This document shows positions 33,264 through 45,108 of a stretch of 64,000 nt of DNA, in pieces. The DNA lies in contig CAXIPT010000036.1 in NCBI GenBank assembly GCA_964030475.1, positions 132,117 through 196,116 of the forward strand, written 5' to 3'. Below the pieces are notes generated by a model that did no database searches, was not told the origin of the DNA, and saw nothing but the letters and a program-made list of their open reading frames with translations. Origin of the DNA: Tethya wilhelma (Eukaryota > Porifera > Demospongiae > Tethyida > Tethyidae). How positions within the stretch are numbered: position 1 is the first letter of the stretch; each line of letters begins with the position of its first letter. The position numbers and the translations under genes are program-made.

Positions 33264-33569
33264 ATTTATTTGTACACACTACTTAGTGCTTATACGTACC
33301 TTCCGTTTTACAGCTGTTCCTTCATATTGTATACTGCTTTGACTATTTAGAAGACTAAGAAACTGGAAAAGAAACACAAACAAAGTTTACCACGTGCCGC
33401 TTCTGATCTGGGGAATTCCCTCAACGTAGCGCTTGCGCACGCCGCACAAATTACTACAACTTACTACGAGTATATACGAGTAGTACAATTTCATGCATAT
33501 TCAAAAGTGCCAAGTCCACTGCACGTATTTTGTAAGGATTCATTACAACCTTGCCTTAACTGGCCTTAG

Positions 33570-33617
33570 TTAGCGCAATACAAATATTCACGCGAATAAC
33601 TCTGCAAAAACTGAGCG

Positions 33618-33651
<34 letters not shown>

Positions 33652-34460
33652 CTATCTTGGCTCGAGTTTTCTCAGAGACTATTCACTTTTAGAAGCTGAT
33701 TCTTGCTTGGTTTCTTCCGGGACAGTCGCTTTTGCCATCGGTTTTTAGCACCTCTCATTGAGTAGCTAGATACAAGGCGAAAAGCACCTCCTCCAAATGG
33801 CCGCCATTAATTTCTACACTCATGCATAATTCATTAGCTTCTAGAAAATTCGAGTTGATGACCCTTTCCACATACAAAAGTGTGCGTTATTTGGAATTCA
33901 AATGCAAGTTGCCTGGAACTATTTTGTGATACCTGGATCCTCTTGTTCTTCTTAAGAAATGAATCAGGACTTTGATTATCATAACATATATAGAAAGGCA
34001 AGTAAATCTTATGATACAGCTCCTGCCTCCAAATCATGCAAATGACTGAGATGTGTGTTTACACTTCAGTATCAAGCAGGCTCAGTACACAACTTACTGA
34101 GCAGCCCGGCCACAGTCTAGCTGGCTTGCCAGACTACTAGCTTAGTAGCTAGCTACACACACCAACTCAATTGTGATTTGTAGAATTATGGAAAAATGAG
34201 AACAAACAAGTACAAAAAACATTGGAAATGTAATGAGACACATGAATGGCTAAATCGTAAAAAGAACGCAAACAAGATGGAATGGCTGTTAAGGGTGTGT
34301 AAGGAATTCGTCCTGTGGGCAAAATAAGAGACTCAATAAGGAGATTGTTAAATGCAGCCCATACAGGAAGAATTCTGCACACACTCTAACAGCCATTCCA
34401 TCTTGTTTGCGTTCTTTTTACGATTTAGCCATTCCTGTGTCTCATTACATTTCCTGTACT
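33570..34460 (-). mobile_element. M1 MITE family, main part of the split copy (D)
   Basis: Reads TTAGCGCAATACAAATATTC, a CTTCTTCTTC tract, GAAGCTGATTCTTG, TAGCTAGCTACACACACC and the full foldback to CATTACATTTCC at about 34455, all opposite to copy A. Its missing outer end is at 27269-27319. Confidence 0.85.
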
Positions 34461-35373
34461 TGTAAGTATATGAAATAGTATGCATAATTATTATGATTGT
34501 GAAGACCTAGCCCAAAACTAGAAGCCTGGTGGAAAGATTATACACAAACTATGGTGTTATCTAACACTTTTTTTGTGATTTCATAGGTGAATTACAGACC
34601 CACTATCTCCATTATGCTTTAAAAACTATTATGAAGAAATTGTTGGAGATATACAAAGCTAATTTAAGGAGGTTTTTTAGATACCTGACTTGAGTGTCTG
34701 TCTAGAAACTTATTACAAAGTCGGGGAAAATGCCACCTCTAGAAGAAAATTGTACTTTTTCACAAGTTCATGACTCCACTACAGTCTACATGTTGCCTAC
34801 CCAAGATAAATGCTATTCTAAAGGAACACTTTGAGTTGTGCAGAACTAATTTGAAGTGTATTCTGATTTCTAGATAGCAGTATTTTCGAAGAAACTTTGT
34901 ACAAAGTCATGGTTTATTGAAGGCTTACAGTGCTTTGTAAATTGATCCGATTTACACAAATCAAAATGTATTTTCAACTAAGTTACATCGAGTGTACACT
35001 GTAATAGAGTATAAAAAGTACCTCTTGGCAGTTTTCTCCAGCTCTCCTCCCAGACTCAGTTGTAGCGCGACGAAAATGACCCAGAGAGATCTGTCACTGG
35101 CTACACCAACGTGCGAACCACAAAAATTTCACCCAGATACTATCTGTAAACTACCCCGTTTCATATCCACCTCGGGTACTATATTATCTATGATAATGCA
35201 TTATTCATTAGCTAGCTAGCCTAACGACCCTTTCCATATTTAAGTGCGCGTTATTTGGAATATATTGCAGCATGCAGTGCCCAAGTTCTGTCCTATAGTG
35301 TCTTTCTCTGTTTTCAATTCTTCAGTAGAGAAGTTATATTTAGCTAACAAGACACAAGTATAATCGACATAAA
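34461..35373. other. No gene; repeat-derived
   Basis: 34461-35160 shows no similarity I could find and no convincing frame. 35160-35195 holds the inverted match of 13886-13915, and 35210-35370 matches 12650-12790. A 75-codon frame at 34992 is unsupported. Confidence 0.4.
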
Positions 35374-36150
35374 TGTGACCTGTCAAGGGAAAACGTGCCA
35401 GTTAGGAAAGTCTGTGAATTTTGAGTTAGCTATTCTATGTATATCTAGGCCTTCCCAGGAAGCGCATATCAAATTTGATGCGCATAGCTCAAGTAGTTTT
35501 TCATATACAGCTCTTGCATGAAGCCCTGCCTCCACTCGTGGCTTCCTAGAAAAACTTTCTGTCCATGTGCTGTAGCAAAATTTTGAGATTAGTATAGGTA
35601 ATCAAAGCTACTGAGTTGCCACACTAAGGCTGCTTTTACTTGTACTTGTCAAAACAATCACTGCTGAAGTACCAGAAACAGTGTAACCACTACATTTTTA
35701 TTATACCACTTACCTTACACAATACTCTTCTCAAGTTGCTGGTCTGGCAGCGTAGCTATCTATACAGCGCTCTAGTGTTCAAATTTGGAGCAGCTGCCAT
35801 AGCTCATTAAAAATTCAAGTGCAATTACTAGCTCATTAAAAATTCAAGTGCAATTACGGAAATAATTGTACAGTTAGTAATACGGAAGTTTGTATAGAGA
35901 GTATAATAACTATATGATTAGTCAGCTTATAAGTCAATAAGAACACTAAATAAAAAAACATTTTTGGTGGCAGCTGCCTTGCTCATAAATATTCGCTACG
36001 GTTTGTTGCACAGCATAGCAACTAAGTAAAAATGAATGAGGCTGACATTGCTGTCTATATCTCTGCAACAAAAGCAGCTCCACCCCTCAAATTTTGCGTG
36101 GAGCATGCTGAGATTGTGCGCAGCACATCCGTGCAAGAAAAAAATTTTCC
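35374..36150 (+). repeat. Dispersed repeats R2 and R3, copy 2
   Basis: 35374-35556 matches 3366-3539 (R2). 35558-35600 plus 35918-36150 match 4102-4390 (R3). About 320 bp (35601-35917) is inserted in R3 here and contains a short internal direct repeat (GCTCATTAAAAATTCAAG at about 35801 and 35832). Confidence 0.75.
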
Positions 36151-36246
36151 AAATCCAAAAAATCCAATGTCGCATGAGCTTTGTTCAGTCTCTTTAGGAC
36201 CTGGAGTCTTGCTCATGTTGATCTTTCCCTGCAACCAAAATGTCGA

Positions 36247-37030
36247 CTAAACATACCACCCCCTCCTACAACTTTGTTCATTTGTCTTTCTTTGAAAATG
36301 TTCCGGAGCAGAAATTATGCCAAAAAGCAAACAGTTGAAATAATACCTTCCAAAGGGAGTGATGAAAGTGGTCAGATTGCTGGAATCAGGATGGAGTTCT
36401 ACCTGCCAATACCCAGAGTTGGTGTCAAGCTTAGTCAAGTGCTTAGCTGAGCCTATCATAGCAGTCCACTGACGGGAGGATCTGTCTTTCTCTCTTCACA
36501 CTCTCTACACAGATTCTGACCATTCCATTGGTCTTTGAGTCGACCACAATCCCAACACATCAGTCTGTTGGCTCTTTGACGTGAGTGATGACTCTGATCT
36601 CCTCCATCCACTGAAACTCAGCTTTCACCTTTGGAAATAATGGGATTACTACTCTCCTGGGGGCTGTAAAATTAAGCAAAGGCGTTTTGCATCTTCAGTA
36701 TCTTGTAGTACCCTTCCATTTTCCCCAGACCGTCTTGGGAACAGTTGGAAAATTCCTTTGTGACGGGCTCTACTCAATGGCTGATCTTCCCAGCAAGGCA
36801 CTCGGGAGGTTCTTGACAACATATGTCTTCCTTGGTTTCTTGTCCTACCTTCTCTAGTTGTGGCGTCCATTTTACATACCTCTAGGCTGGCTCCCGATGA
36901 TCCGGTTAATGGAACTTGCATTGCTTGAACTTGCCATCTCTCGACTTCTCACACGAGCTTTCCAGGATCACCGTCATATCTTCCCCTGTGTCGATCTTAA
37001 ATATTTGCTTGGATCCATTTAGTTGTAGAT
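36247..37030 (-). pseudogene. Ty3/gypsy protease - reverse transcriptase fragment
   Basis: Reading leftwards: FKIDTGEDMTVI near 37000, the retropepsin Asp-Thr-Gly site; QVPLTGSSGASL; YYKILKMQNAFA near 36690; then RRVVIPLFPKVKAEF, EIRVITHVKEPTD, VRICVESVKRERQILPSV and, in the frame 36459-36247, GSAKHLTKLDTNSGYWQVEL with TTFITPFGRYYFNCLLFGI, the early palm region of gypsy reverse transcriptase. It stops before the YxDD catalytic box. Several frame changes. It is a different lineage from the 9.6-11.6 kb copy by motif spelling, as far as can be judged. Confidence 0.75.
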
Positions 37031-37812
37031 ATACACACACAGAGATTGGTGGTGATAGAACCTCAATACTCTAGTGATTAAGCCTCGGCACGTGCAGAGG
37101 ATTACAGTAGTCGTTTTGTCTGTCTGTCTGTTCAATCAAAATCTCAAGAAAGACAGCTCTAGTGATGAAATTGATGCTACTTACGTTCATAAATGTAAAT
37201 AATCTTGTAGAATTACATTTTTTGTTGTCCAAGATGCTGTTGTTGCTGAGATTTGAGGCTTTTGTGCTTCTTTTTAGCGCTTAGCCTCGAGACCACGCCC
37301 AACAGTGCTGCAGTAGGTTTACTAAGATAAATCTGATTGGTTGTTTGTAAATGACGTCATTGATATTACATGCCGTATTTAAGTGTAAACAAATTTAATT
37401 AAGCGGAAATAAAGAAAAATTGCAAAAGAAAAAAGACTCAAAAGCAAGGAGCATTGGTTGAAATCATGCTCAAGGAACTAAGACATGGCCAGGTATACTA
37501 TATACTACTACAAATAAATAATGACTAATTTGATGAAAATAGCTTAAATAGTTATAGTGCCAGGAGAAAAAACACAGAGGGGAAGGCCAGTAGGCCATTA
37601 AAAAAAATTGAAGAAATTACTGTAAATACACATGGAGACTAGGGTATGGGGCAGGTATAAACTAAAAAAGGCANGGCAAATCTCTCAGTTCTTCAGGAAG
37701 GTTTGTGTCAGTTCCTTAGACTATTATAAAAATAGAAAGCCTCTCTAATCCGTCCAAGCAACAACTAAGTTGCTTCTCTCCTGTACTTTTAGATGTACAC
37801 TGACACAAGGAA
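37031..37812. other. No gene recognised; one single-N join
   Basis: A single N at 37674 marks a scaffold join. Around 37400-37500 a lysine-rich frame on the plus strand is suggestive of an exon but has no splice support. Nothing else. Confidence 0.4.
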
Positions 37813-39303
37813 TTAATACACTGGTTTGAGTAAGGAGATAGCTCCTACCGTCTGAGCCAGGTACTCTAGTGTTTGAACTGAGTTGTGAGGAGCAGTACAA
37901 TGGCAACTTACCTCAAGAAAGAAATACATGAATATGAACATGGTTGTGGTGAATCTTGCAGCAGATTTGAAATTGCAGAGAATCTTATTCACTGCTGGAC
38001 TGATATCCCTGTTGATCAAGTCCTTGGTTTCAGGACTTTCGAACTTCTTCGACATCTTGATAAGTTCTCCTACTGATCTAGATGCCAGACTCCTTCTCTG
38101 CTCCATCTCATCAAAGAGAGCATTGGCTCCTGGCTCATCTTCTTGTGGATGAAATCCAATATGAATGGAGCAGGTATGGGCTCTTTGCCGATCGTTTCCA
38201 ATCTTCCAATTGGCAGATACAATTGGAAGAGTCTGAAAAGCTTCAACACCGTACATTCAAGTTCCCCTACCAGATCCATTATAAGCATCTATGATTAGCT
38301 CTTCCCAGGCATCAATTGACTTTTCATTGATGTCATCTACAGATATGGGGATGGTAGTCTTGCTGGCAGACTTAAAGAGAAAAGAGGGTGTTGTCTGGCT
38401 ATTCCAGTGATGAGAGTAATGCGCACCATACAAAGACAAAGCACACTTGCAAGCTTCAGATTTACAAGAACCTGGTGGACCCGTAAGAATTGGCACTTCA
38501 CAGCACCCGAACATTTTCAACACAGAAGTGTAGTTGGCACCCATGCATGATCATCGCACTGATCGTAGCCATTGCAGCAAGAAAATTTTTAGGCATTAAT
38601 GCTCTGATTGCCAGACAATAATCAAGGAGGCTCTGTCGATCCATCATCTAAGGGTGTTGCGATTGAGCACTTCAGGGATTCCTGAACGAGAATGTTGTTT
38701 CCATTCACGATTCTTCGTAGCCACATAAAAGGTGATTGAGAGCCAAAGTCACCAGCATCAATAACTTGAACACCTTCTGAAACTTAAACACAGTCAGAAA
38801 AAATCCAATGTGGAGTTTCACCATCTAGTTGGTTTCTTCCAACTATCCGAACGGCATGCTTCTTACAGCTTGCAGAAGATTCCTCAAGCATTTTGATGGA
38901 AACTTTCATCATAAATTTTTTAAATTCATTGTCTCCCAAGAGCATGAACAGTGTTCCACCTGGAAACTGGGAATTTATGCTGACCGTGAAATTTTTCACC
39001 GTGCTTGATATCTCCATCATGGAGCAAAAAACCACCCTATAACAATGTACACATTACAGATATTTATTATAGTGACACTTACTGATATTCTATAAAATTT
39101 AATAGGTGACATCAAATTAGTCATTACTTTTCAGCATTGTCTGGGAACCGTTTTATCTTTAGCAAGAGACCAGGACCTCCAGCATCTGGCATTATGCTTG
39201 AACCCAAAACTTTCAGTGAAAAATTAGAGACAAGATCTCTGGCATTGTTTTTTGACACATGGTAAAGCCTGTTTTCACCAACTTGTATAGAGCTCTGTGA
39301 CAT
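37813..39303 (-). pseudogene. P-loop ATPase-like protein, left copy
   Basis: Exon 1 from ATG 39303 to 39128 (ENRLYHVSKNNARDLVSNFS, GGPGLLLKIKRFPDN) joins in phase to exon 2 from 39036 (VVFCSMMEISSTVKNFTVSI, FKKFMMK, RIVGRNQLDGETPHW). A TAA near 38783 and shifts near 38640 and 38550 follow. 38544-38257 carries GCCEVPILTGPPGSCKSEAC, a Walker A-like loop with Cys in place of the last Gly, then TTIPISVDDINEKSIDAWEE (Walker B-like, Asp-Asp) and AYNGSGRGT; 38256-37813 carries TLPIVSANWKIGN. The order resembles primase/helicase-type ATPases such as DUF927, but the family is not certain. Divergent from the Zn-ribbon gene at 40.7 kb, with a MITE between. The right copy is at 45.8-47.9 kb. Confidence 0.6.
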
Positions 39304-39339
39304 TCTGTAATAATTATCATATTAATTATATTTATAAAG

Positions 39340-40163
39340 TAGAAAAAACATTAGAAATGTAATGAGAACATAGGAATGGCCAAATCGTAAAAAGTAATAG
39401 GAATGGTGGTCAGATTGAGTGAAGAGTTCGTTTTGTGTGTCTCAGTTATGTTCATATCCCTAGCTCAATGACATCGTGGACACAGGAATGAACTCTTCTC
39501 TCAATCTGACCACCATTCCTATCTTGTTTGCTTACTTTTTACGATTTGGCCATTCCTATGTTCTCATTACATTTCTGTTTTTTCTACTTGTTTGTTCTAT
39601 TTTTTTTTCTGTAATTAATATTTGTATATACCCTAGCAAATTTTCTAAAGCAACTAATAGCTATGGTGGAGTTTTGTATCCAGTACATGCAGTAGTAGTG
39701 GGAATAGCAGAATCTGCCACGAGAATATATGAATTCCAAATAGCGCACACTTGTGTATGTGGAAAGGGTCGTCAATTTGATTTTCAAGTAGCTAATGAAT
39801 TATTCATGAGTATAGAAATTAATGGCTGTCATACGGAGAAGGCGCTTTTCGTTTTGTATCTAGCGACTTAGCTAGAGAGACGAACAACCGATGCCAAAAG
39901 CGGTTGAAGACAAAGAAACCAAGTTTATTCGTTCAAGAATCAGCTCCTGAAAGTAAGCGCTCTCAGAGAAAAATTAGCGCAAGATAGAAGAATAAGAAGA
40001 AGAAGATGGAGAAAATTGGAGGTTTGGCGAGCTAAATAGTAGCTTAAGAAGCCTTTTTGTGCCAAGCGCTCAGTTTTTGCAGAGTTATTCACGTGAATAT
40101 TTGTATTGCGCTAATGGGGCATTTGTGCCATTCCTATGTACCCAGTACTACCGTATTGGGAAT
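39340..40163 (+). mobile_element. M1 MITE family, copy E
   Basis: Foldback arms carry a different inner stem (GAATGGTGGTCAGATTGAG / CTCAATCTGACCACCATTCC) but the same outer parts (ACATTAGAAATGTAATGAGA; CTCATTACATTTCTG). The body includes GCAACTAATAGCTATGGTGG, shared with copy J. The terminal palindrome is CCCAGTACTACCGTATTGGG. It is inserted in the divergent promoter region of the left two-gene unit; the right unit lacks it. Confidence 0.8.
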
Positions 40164-40712
40164 ATGAATTTATAATTATTAATCCTATTTGTAGCTATAA
40201 TAGCTAAACACTAAATTATACCCATGTGCCATGTAATTATTATAGCTGACAATAAAAATTGACCGCTTAATGCTGATATTTCTTAGCAAGATTATAATTC
40301 AACCTATGCATGCACTATGCACTTCAATCATTCACGGTAGATCAGTAGAACAGCAAGAGTGCACGAGCCAGTTTCAGTCGTAACGCTGGAACACCGACAA
40401 ACGATAACTAAGGTAAACTATAGAAACTACTATGGGTAAACCATAACCATGGAAGCAGGAAGTCGTGCATAGATCACGCATGCGCAGTAGATCTAGGTTA
40501 CCTAATAATACGCTAGCAACCGTTTGAAAGACGATTCGTGTGTATTGACATACAAGATCAACAGGTATAATATCTATAAAAAAATCATTATGACAAAAAT
40601 AAATGAAAATTCATTATATGTATGCAATATTTTTTCTTAGTAGATTAAACAATAAATGCATACAAACAAAAATAAACAACAAAATTTTATAACCCATACA
40701 GTTGAAGTAAAA

Positions 40713-41564
40713 ATGATTCAATCACGCAAACGAGGTTGCACAATATGTGTGTCTTGTGGAGAAAGTAAGGGAAACCGAGCACTAGATGCAAATCTTGCAA
40801 ACAAGTGTTGAAGAATGTAGAAGCAAACTTTCGACATCAAAGGAAGTTACATCACTTGCAAGTAAGACAAATGTTCGAGTTTTCTCCTGTAGAGTATGAA
40901 AAGAAGGACCTGATTACAGAACATTCGTCTCATTTGAGGATGATAAATGGATATGCCACTACAAACAGTGTGCAATATCACAGACAGTTCATAGCAGGTC
41001 AGCTACTCCCACTAATTCAAATTGTGATCATGTACATACCATTCAACAAGAACACAGAGTAGACGAATACAGCATTCAGACAAAGGAGGGGAGTTTACAT
41101 TCACCTCTTCAACTAAACGAGAAAGTGCTGAGTGAGCTAACAATACCACCTGAAGTAAGAAAACAACTCGACGACATTCATGAGAAAACACCGTACAACA
41201 GGTTTCTAATAGCACCTTTGTTGTGAAAGATGTACACGAGTGTCAAGAGCACCCCCTTGGTCTACTCCATGATAGACTACAACCTAGTGACACCAACAAT
41301 ACCCATCAATCTTCACACACTTTCTACTGCCCATGCTATACATTCAAACGTTACCAACAATCATTCAGTGGAAATGCAACAACCTCAAAACCAGGCCAAA
41401 GATGCGTTCATTTCTACATTTGCCTCTGGGCATTGGCAAGTAATCCAAAAGTGTCTGAAAATTTTCCCTTCACTTTAACACTAGGTATGCTTGAATATTA
41501 CACTCCAGTGTGTACAGTATATGGACCTAGCAACCAAAGGTTTTATAGGCTAATTGCCGGCTAG
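40713..41564 (+). pseudogene. Zn-ribbon protein, left copy
   Basis: ATG at 40713 starts MIQSRKRGCTICVSCGES, followed in the intact copy by CKSCKQVL: two CxxC pairs forming a zinc ribbon. This copy has lost about 10 bases near 40824 and others near 41196, so the frame changes repeatedly. Later parts read KDVHECQEHPL and QPQNQAKDAFISTFASGHW. About 95% identical to the right copy over 1.27 kb in inverted orientation. Confidence 0.6.
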
Positions 41565-41698
41565 TGGCTGGGTGGAGGTGACAATAGAGTAGCAAGCTAG
41601 GGGTCACAGGGGTCAATGGCAAACAAAATAGTTGCATGCCCTTAAGTGTGCGGTACTCGACCATGCATCAAGTGCCCCCCACTTAAGGCTCATGCAAT

Positions 41699-41699
<1 letters not shown>

Positions 41700-41758
<59 letters not shown>

Positions 41759-41762
41759 TGTN

Positions 41763-41794
<32 letters not shown>

Positions 41795-42063
41795 ACACAC
41801 ACACACACATTGATAGAAGCTTATCATGATATTTTGTTGCCGTGTCAAACTGATAGGAGTCTTCCTTTGAGTTACTTTGTGGCTCTACACTGTGAAAAAC
41901 AAAAACCCATCTTAATTTATCCTTTGCTTCTTTATTATCTACACATCTACCCCTCTTACCTTGTGTTACCACACTCTTCTGTGAATCATGTTGTGGGTTT
42001 CTTTGCTGTAGCTCTGTATTATGTATGAATTAATCACAGCCACCACCCTTGCACATACTTAAG

Positions 42064-42134
<71 letters not shown>

Positions 42135-42305
42135 CCCTACATATACTGAATCCATCCAGAACTGCTCTTTGACTCCAATATTACACAAGTAGACTGGCAT
42201 GGGTATTATAAGCTAGCTACTAGGTAAACAGAACTGTTACAGTACTATCCCCACTATAGTAATTTATTATAAAGTTGTTGAACTACTACTGTTGCTTAAC
42301 AACTT

Positions 42306-42339
<34 letters not shown>

Positions 42340-42604
42340 GATTCCCCTAGAATTAAAACACAAATAGGGTGCTTAATGATATTCATTGAATTAGGACTTT
42401 AAACCACGCCCAGTTCTTTGATGTTTTCAATTGTGAGCAGGGTGGCCCCAAAGTTGAGCAGGGTGGGCCACCCTGCTTAATGTATGCTGGGGGAAACACT
42501 GCACACACACACACACACACACAGGTTTTTGCCACCACTTCTGTTATTTATGGCAGGTTTACAAATTGTAGAGACATGTAATTCAGTCACAGTACTTTGT
42601 CATA

Positions 42605-42677
<73 letters not shown>

Positions 42678-43050
42678 TAAGATACAGAAGTTTACCATGT
42701 GTTGCCATGTCACTCTTGTGCAAATCCTGGTGTGAGTTAGTTTGCTGTTGCTCTACATTATAGCATACATAAAAAGCTTAGATGAAATCATGAGGTACAG
42801 AATTTGAACCTAACTGAAAAAGTGTATACTGTATGACATTAGCTTATTGTGTGCAATCTAGCTACATGTAAAACCATATTTTCTCACCCTCTCACCCTCC
42901 GACTTCATCCACGCAGATATACATGCTTGCCAAGTTAACTGGCAAATAGCCTATAAAACTTTGGTTGCTAGGCAATAGCAAACACACTCACACACACACA
43001 CGCATACACACACACACACACACACACATACACACACACACAAAATTGCA
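41700..43050. repeat. Microsatellite-rich centre of the large inverted repeat
   Basis: TG/CA runs at 41701-41731, 41763-41808, 42063-42133, 42309-42338, 42501-42523, 42630-42675 and 42980-43041, a GA run at 41732-41758, and a CT run at 42606-42629. A single N at 41762 sits in the middle of a TG/GA/CA switch. Frames here are low-complexity artefacts. Confidence 0.9.
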
Positions 43051-43186
43051 TGAGCCTTAAGTGGGGGGGCGCTTGATACATGGTCGAGTACCGCACACTT
43101 AAGGGCATGCAACTATTTTGTTTGCCATTGACCCCTGTGACCCTTAGCTTGCTACTCTATTGTCACCTCCACCCAGTCACTAGCCG

Positions 43187-45108
43187 GCATTTAGCCTATA
43201 AAAACTTTGGTTGCTAGGTCCATATACTGTACACACTGGAGTGTAATTTGTAAAAGTGAAGGGAAAATTTTCAGACACTTTTGAATTACTTGCCAATGCC
43301 CAGAGGCAAATGTAGAAATGAACGCATCTTCGGCCTGGTTTTGAGGTTGTTGCATTTCCGCTGAATGATTGTTGGTAGCGTTTGAATGTATAGCATGGGC
43401 AGTAGAAAGTGTGTGAAGATTGATGGGTATTGTTGGTGTCACTAGGTTGTAGTCTAACATGGAGTAGACCAAGGGTACGGTGGCCCTGGAGGTCGCGTAT
43501 CACTCCAGTACTCTGTCGCGTATCGCTCCAATGCTGTCACGTATCACTCCAGTGCTGTCACGTGTCATTCCAGTAATCTCACCTTTGACCTTCCTAACTG
43601 TTAATTTCAGTGTCGACTACTGTACATGCCACTGGCCCAGTGCATGATTGTGAGGCTCTATCATCCGGCTATCAAGAGAAGCTGAACCTGCTGGTTTGGA
43701 CTTAGTCGTTGTTTATATATTAATCACTCTGATTACCCTACAATAGTTTCCTGCTGCCTCATCCCTAGGCTGTGGCATGGCACCTCAGTGACTATCATAA
43801 ATTCTCAGCCAGTGCCAAGGTCTCAGTCAAAGTCACTACTCTCTTGGTTATAATATATATGTATACCCAGGCCATGCTGTACTACTGTCAGTGGCTTTCT
43901 AATTTCAAGATTAACACTTCATGAGTCGTCTTCTCATTTCTGTGGCCTAGCTATATGTCAGACGACTCAGTAGCTAAGATCATAGACAATACCCCTGCTA
44001 TACTATATCTATGCTACTATCCAGAGTCTGATGGTTCTTTTAGCTAATAGATTATTAGTCTAGATACCAAGATTACTGAAGTAAAAATAATAGGTACTGT
44101 CAGAGGCTGCAAGTCTTTGTCAACCAGCATGGTGACTCCTAATAATCATACTGATGTCAGTGAGTAACTTACAGCCAGAAGTAAGCTTGGGACTCATAGT
44201 AAACTTTAGCCTCTATACTCAGTATCTATGACGATAACATATGATGATGAGCTTGGGAGATTATAATTGGCTCATGCAACGAATTAGAATTTATAAATGA
44301 TTTGCAATTAATTCTTTTGTTTATACACCATTAGCTGTACCATAAATCTATAGGCATCATGCTGTACAACATCACATTCTAGCCTCTAAAAATAGAAGTA
44401 TAGACTCAAAGGTCAAAGGAGAAATTACTGGAATGACACGTGACAGGACTGGAGCGACACGTGACAGCACTGGAGCGATACGCGACAGAGTACTGGAGCG
44501 ATACGTGACAGCACTGGAACGATACGCGACCTCCAGGGCCACCGTACAAGGGTGTGCTCTTGAGACTCATGTACATCTTTTACAACAAAGGTGCTATTAG
44601 AAACCTGTTGTACAATATGTTGTGTTTTCTCATGAATGTCGAGTTGTTTTCTTACTTCAGGTGGTATTGTTAGCTCACTCAGCACTTTCTCGTTTAGTTG
44701 AAGAGGTGAATGTAAACTCCCCTCCTTTGTCTGAATGCTATATTCGTCTACTCCGTGTTCTTGTTGAATGGTATGTACATGATCACAATTTGAATTAGTG
44801 GGAGTAGCTGACCTGCTATGAACTGTCTGTGATATTGCACACTGTTTGTAGTGGCATATCCATCTATCATCCTCAAATGAGACGAATGTTCTGTAATCAG
44901 GTCCTTCTTTTCATACTCTACAGGAGAAAACTCGAACATTTCTCTTACTTGCAAGTGATGTAACTTCCTTTGATGTCGAAAGTTTGATTCGTTTTGCTTC
45001 TCCATTCTTTAACACTTGTTTGCAAGATTTGCATCTGAATGCTCGGTTTCCATTACTTTCTCCACAAGACACACATATTATGCAACCTCGTTTGCGTGAT
45101 TGAATCAT
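43187..45108 (-). pseudogene. Zn-ribbon protein, right copy, split by a DNA element
   Basis: ATG at 45108 gives MIQSRKRGCIICVSCGES, then AFRCKSCKQVLKNGEAKRIK (zinc ribbon). An in-frame TGA near 44914 is shared with the left copy. Beyond it the same frame reads EGPDYRTFVSFEDDRWICHY and further Cys/His (SNCDHVHTIQ), possibly a second zinc site, then SELTIPPEVRKQLDIHEKTQ. A 1,071-bp element (43476-44546) interrupts at VKDVHESQEH. The end continues as SMLDYNLVTPTIPINLHTLS and AEDAFISTFASGHWQVIQKC to 43187. About 330 residues without the insert. Divergent from the right ATPase copy, whose ATG is about 690 bp away. Confidence 0.6.
43476..44546. mobile_element. 1,071-bp TIR element with 6-bp target duplication
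   Basis: Left TACGGTGGCCCTGGAGGTCG, right (minus strand) TACGGTGGCCCTGGAGGTCG: perfect at the tips and strong for about 110 bp. The arms contain a repeated unit of the type CGTATCACTCCAGTGCTGTC. The target CAAGGG is present on both sides (43470-43475 and 44547-44552) and once, as CCAAGGGG on the minus strand, in the undisturbed left copy. No protein-coding capacity. Confidence 0.85.

Larger units (their letters stand above)
27320..33569 (+). mobile_element. 6.25-kb inverted-repeat element with the SAP-motif protein
   Basis: Left end CTCAGGTCAGTTAAGGCAAG (27320-27339); right end, minus strand, CTAAGGCCAGTTAAGGCAAG (33569-33550): 18 of 20 bases match. The flanks are the two halves of one M1 MITE: GATGGCCCATT on the left and TTAGCGCAATAC on the right. 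Intact MITEs read GGCCCATTAGCGC across this point, so the insertion duplicated just TT. The element holds the SAP-motif gene and a nested M1 MITE (copy C). The same terminal repeat starts the element at 55263-58736. Confidence 0.8.

Noticed and set aside
34992..35219. 75-codon plus-strand frame
   Set aside because: No motif, no splice or promoter support, and it ends inside a dispersed repeat.
36032..36450. Plus-strand frames over 36.0-36.45 kb
   Set aside because: The first is dispersed repeat R3; the second is antisense to a clear reverse transcriptase fragment.
40890..40925. TGA shared by both Zn-ribbon copies as recoding
   Set aside because: The two arms are nearly identical, so sharing is expected from recent duplication or gene conversion and gives no independent support.
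41613..42735. Frames rich in CV, HT or RE dipeptides
   Set aside because: Translated TG/CA/GA microsatellites.
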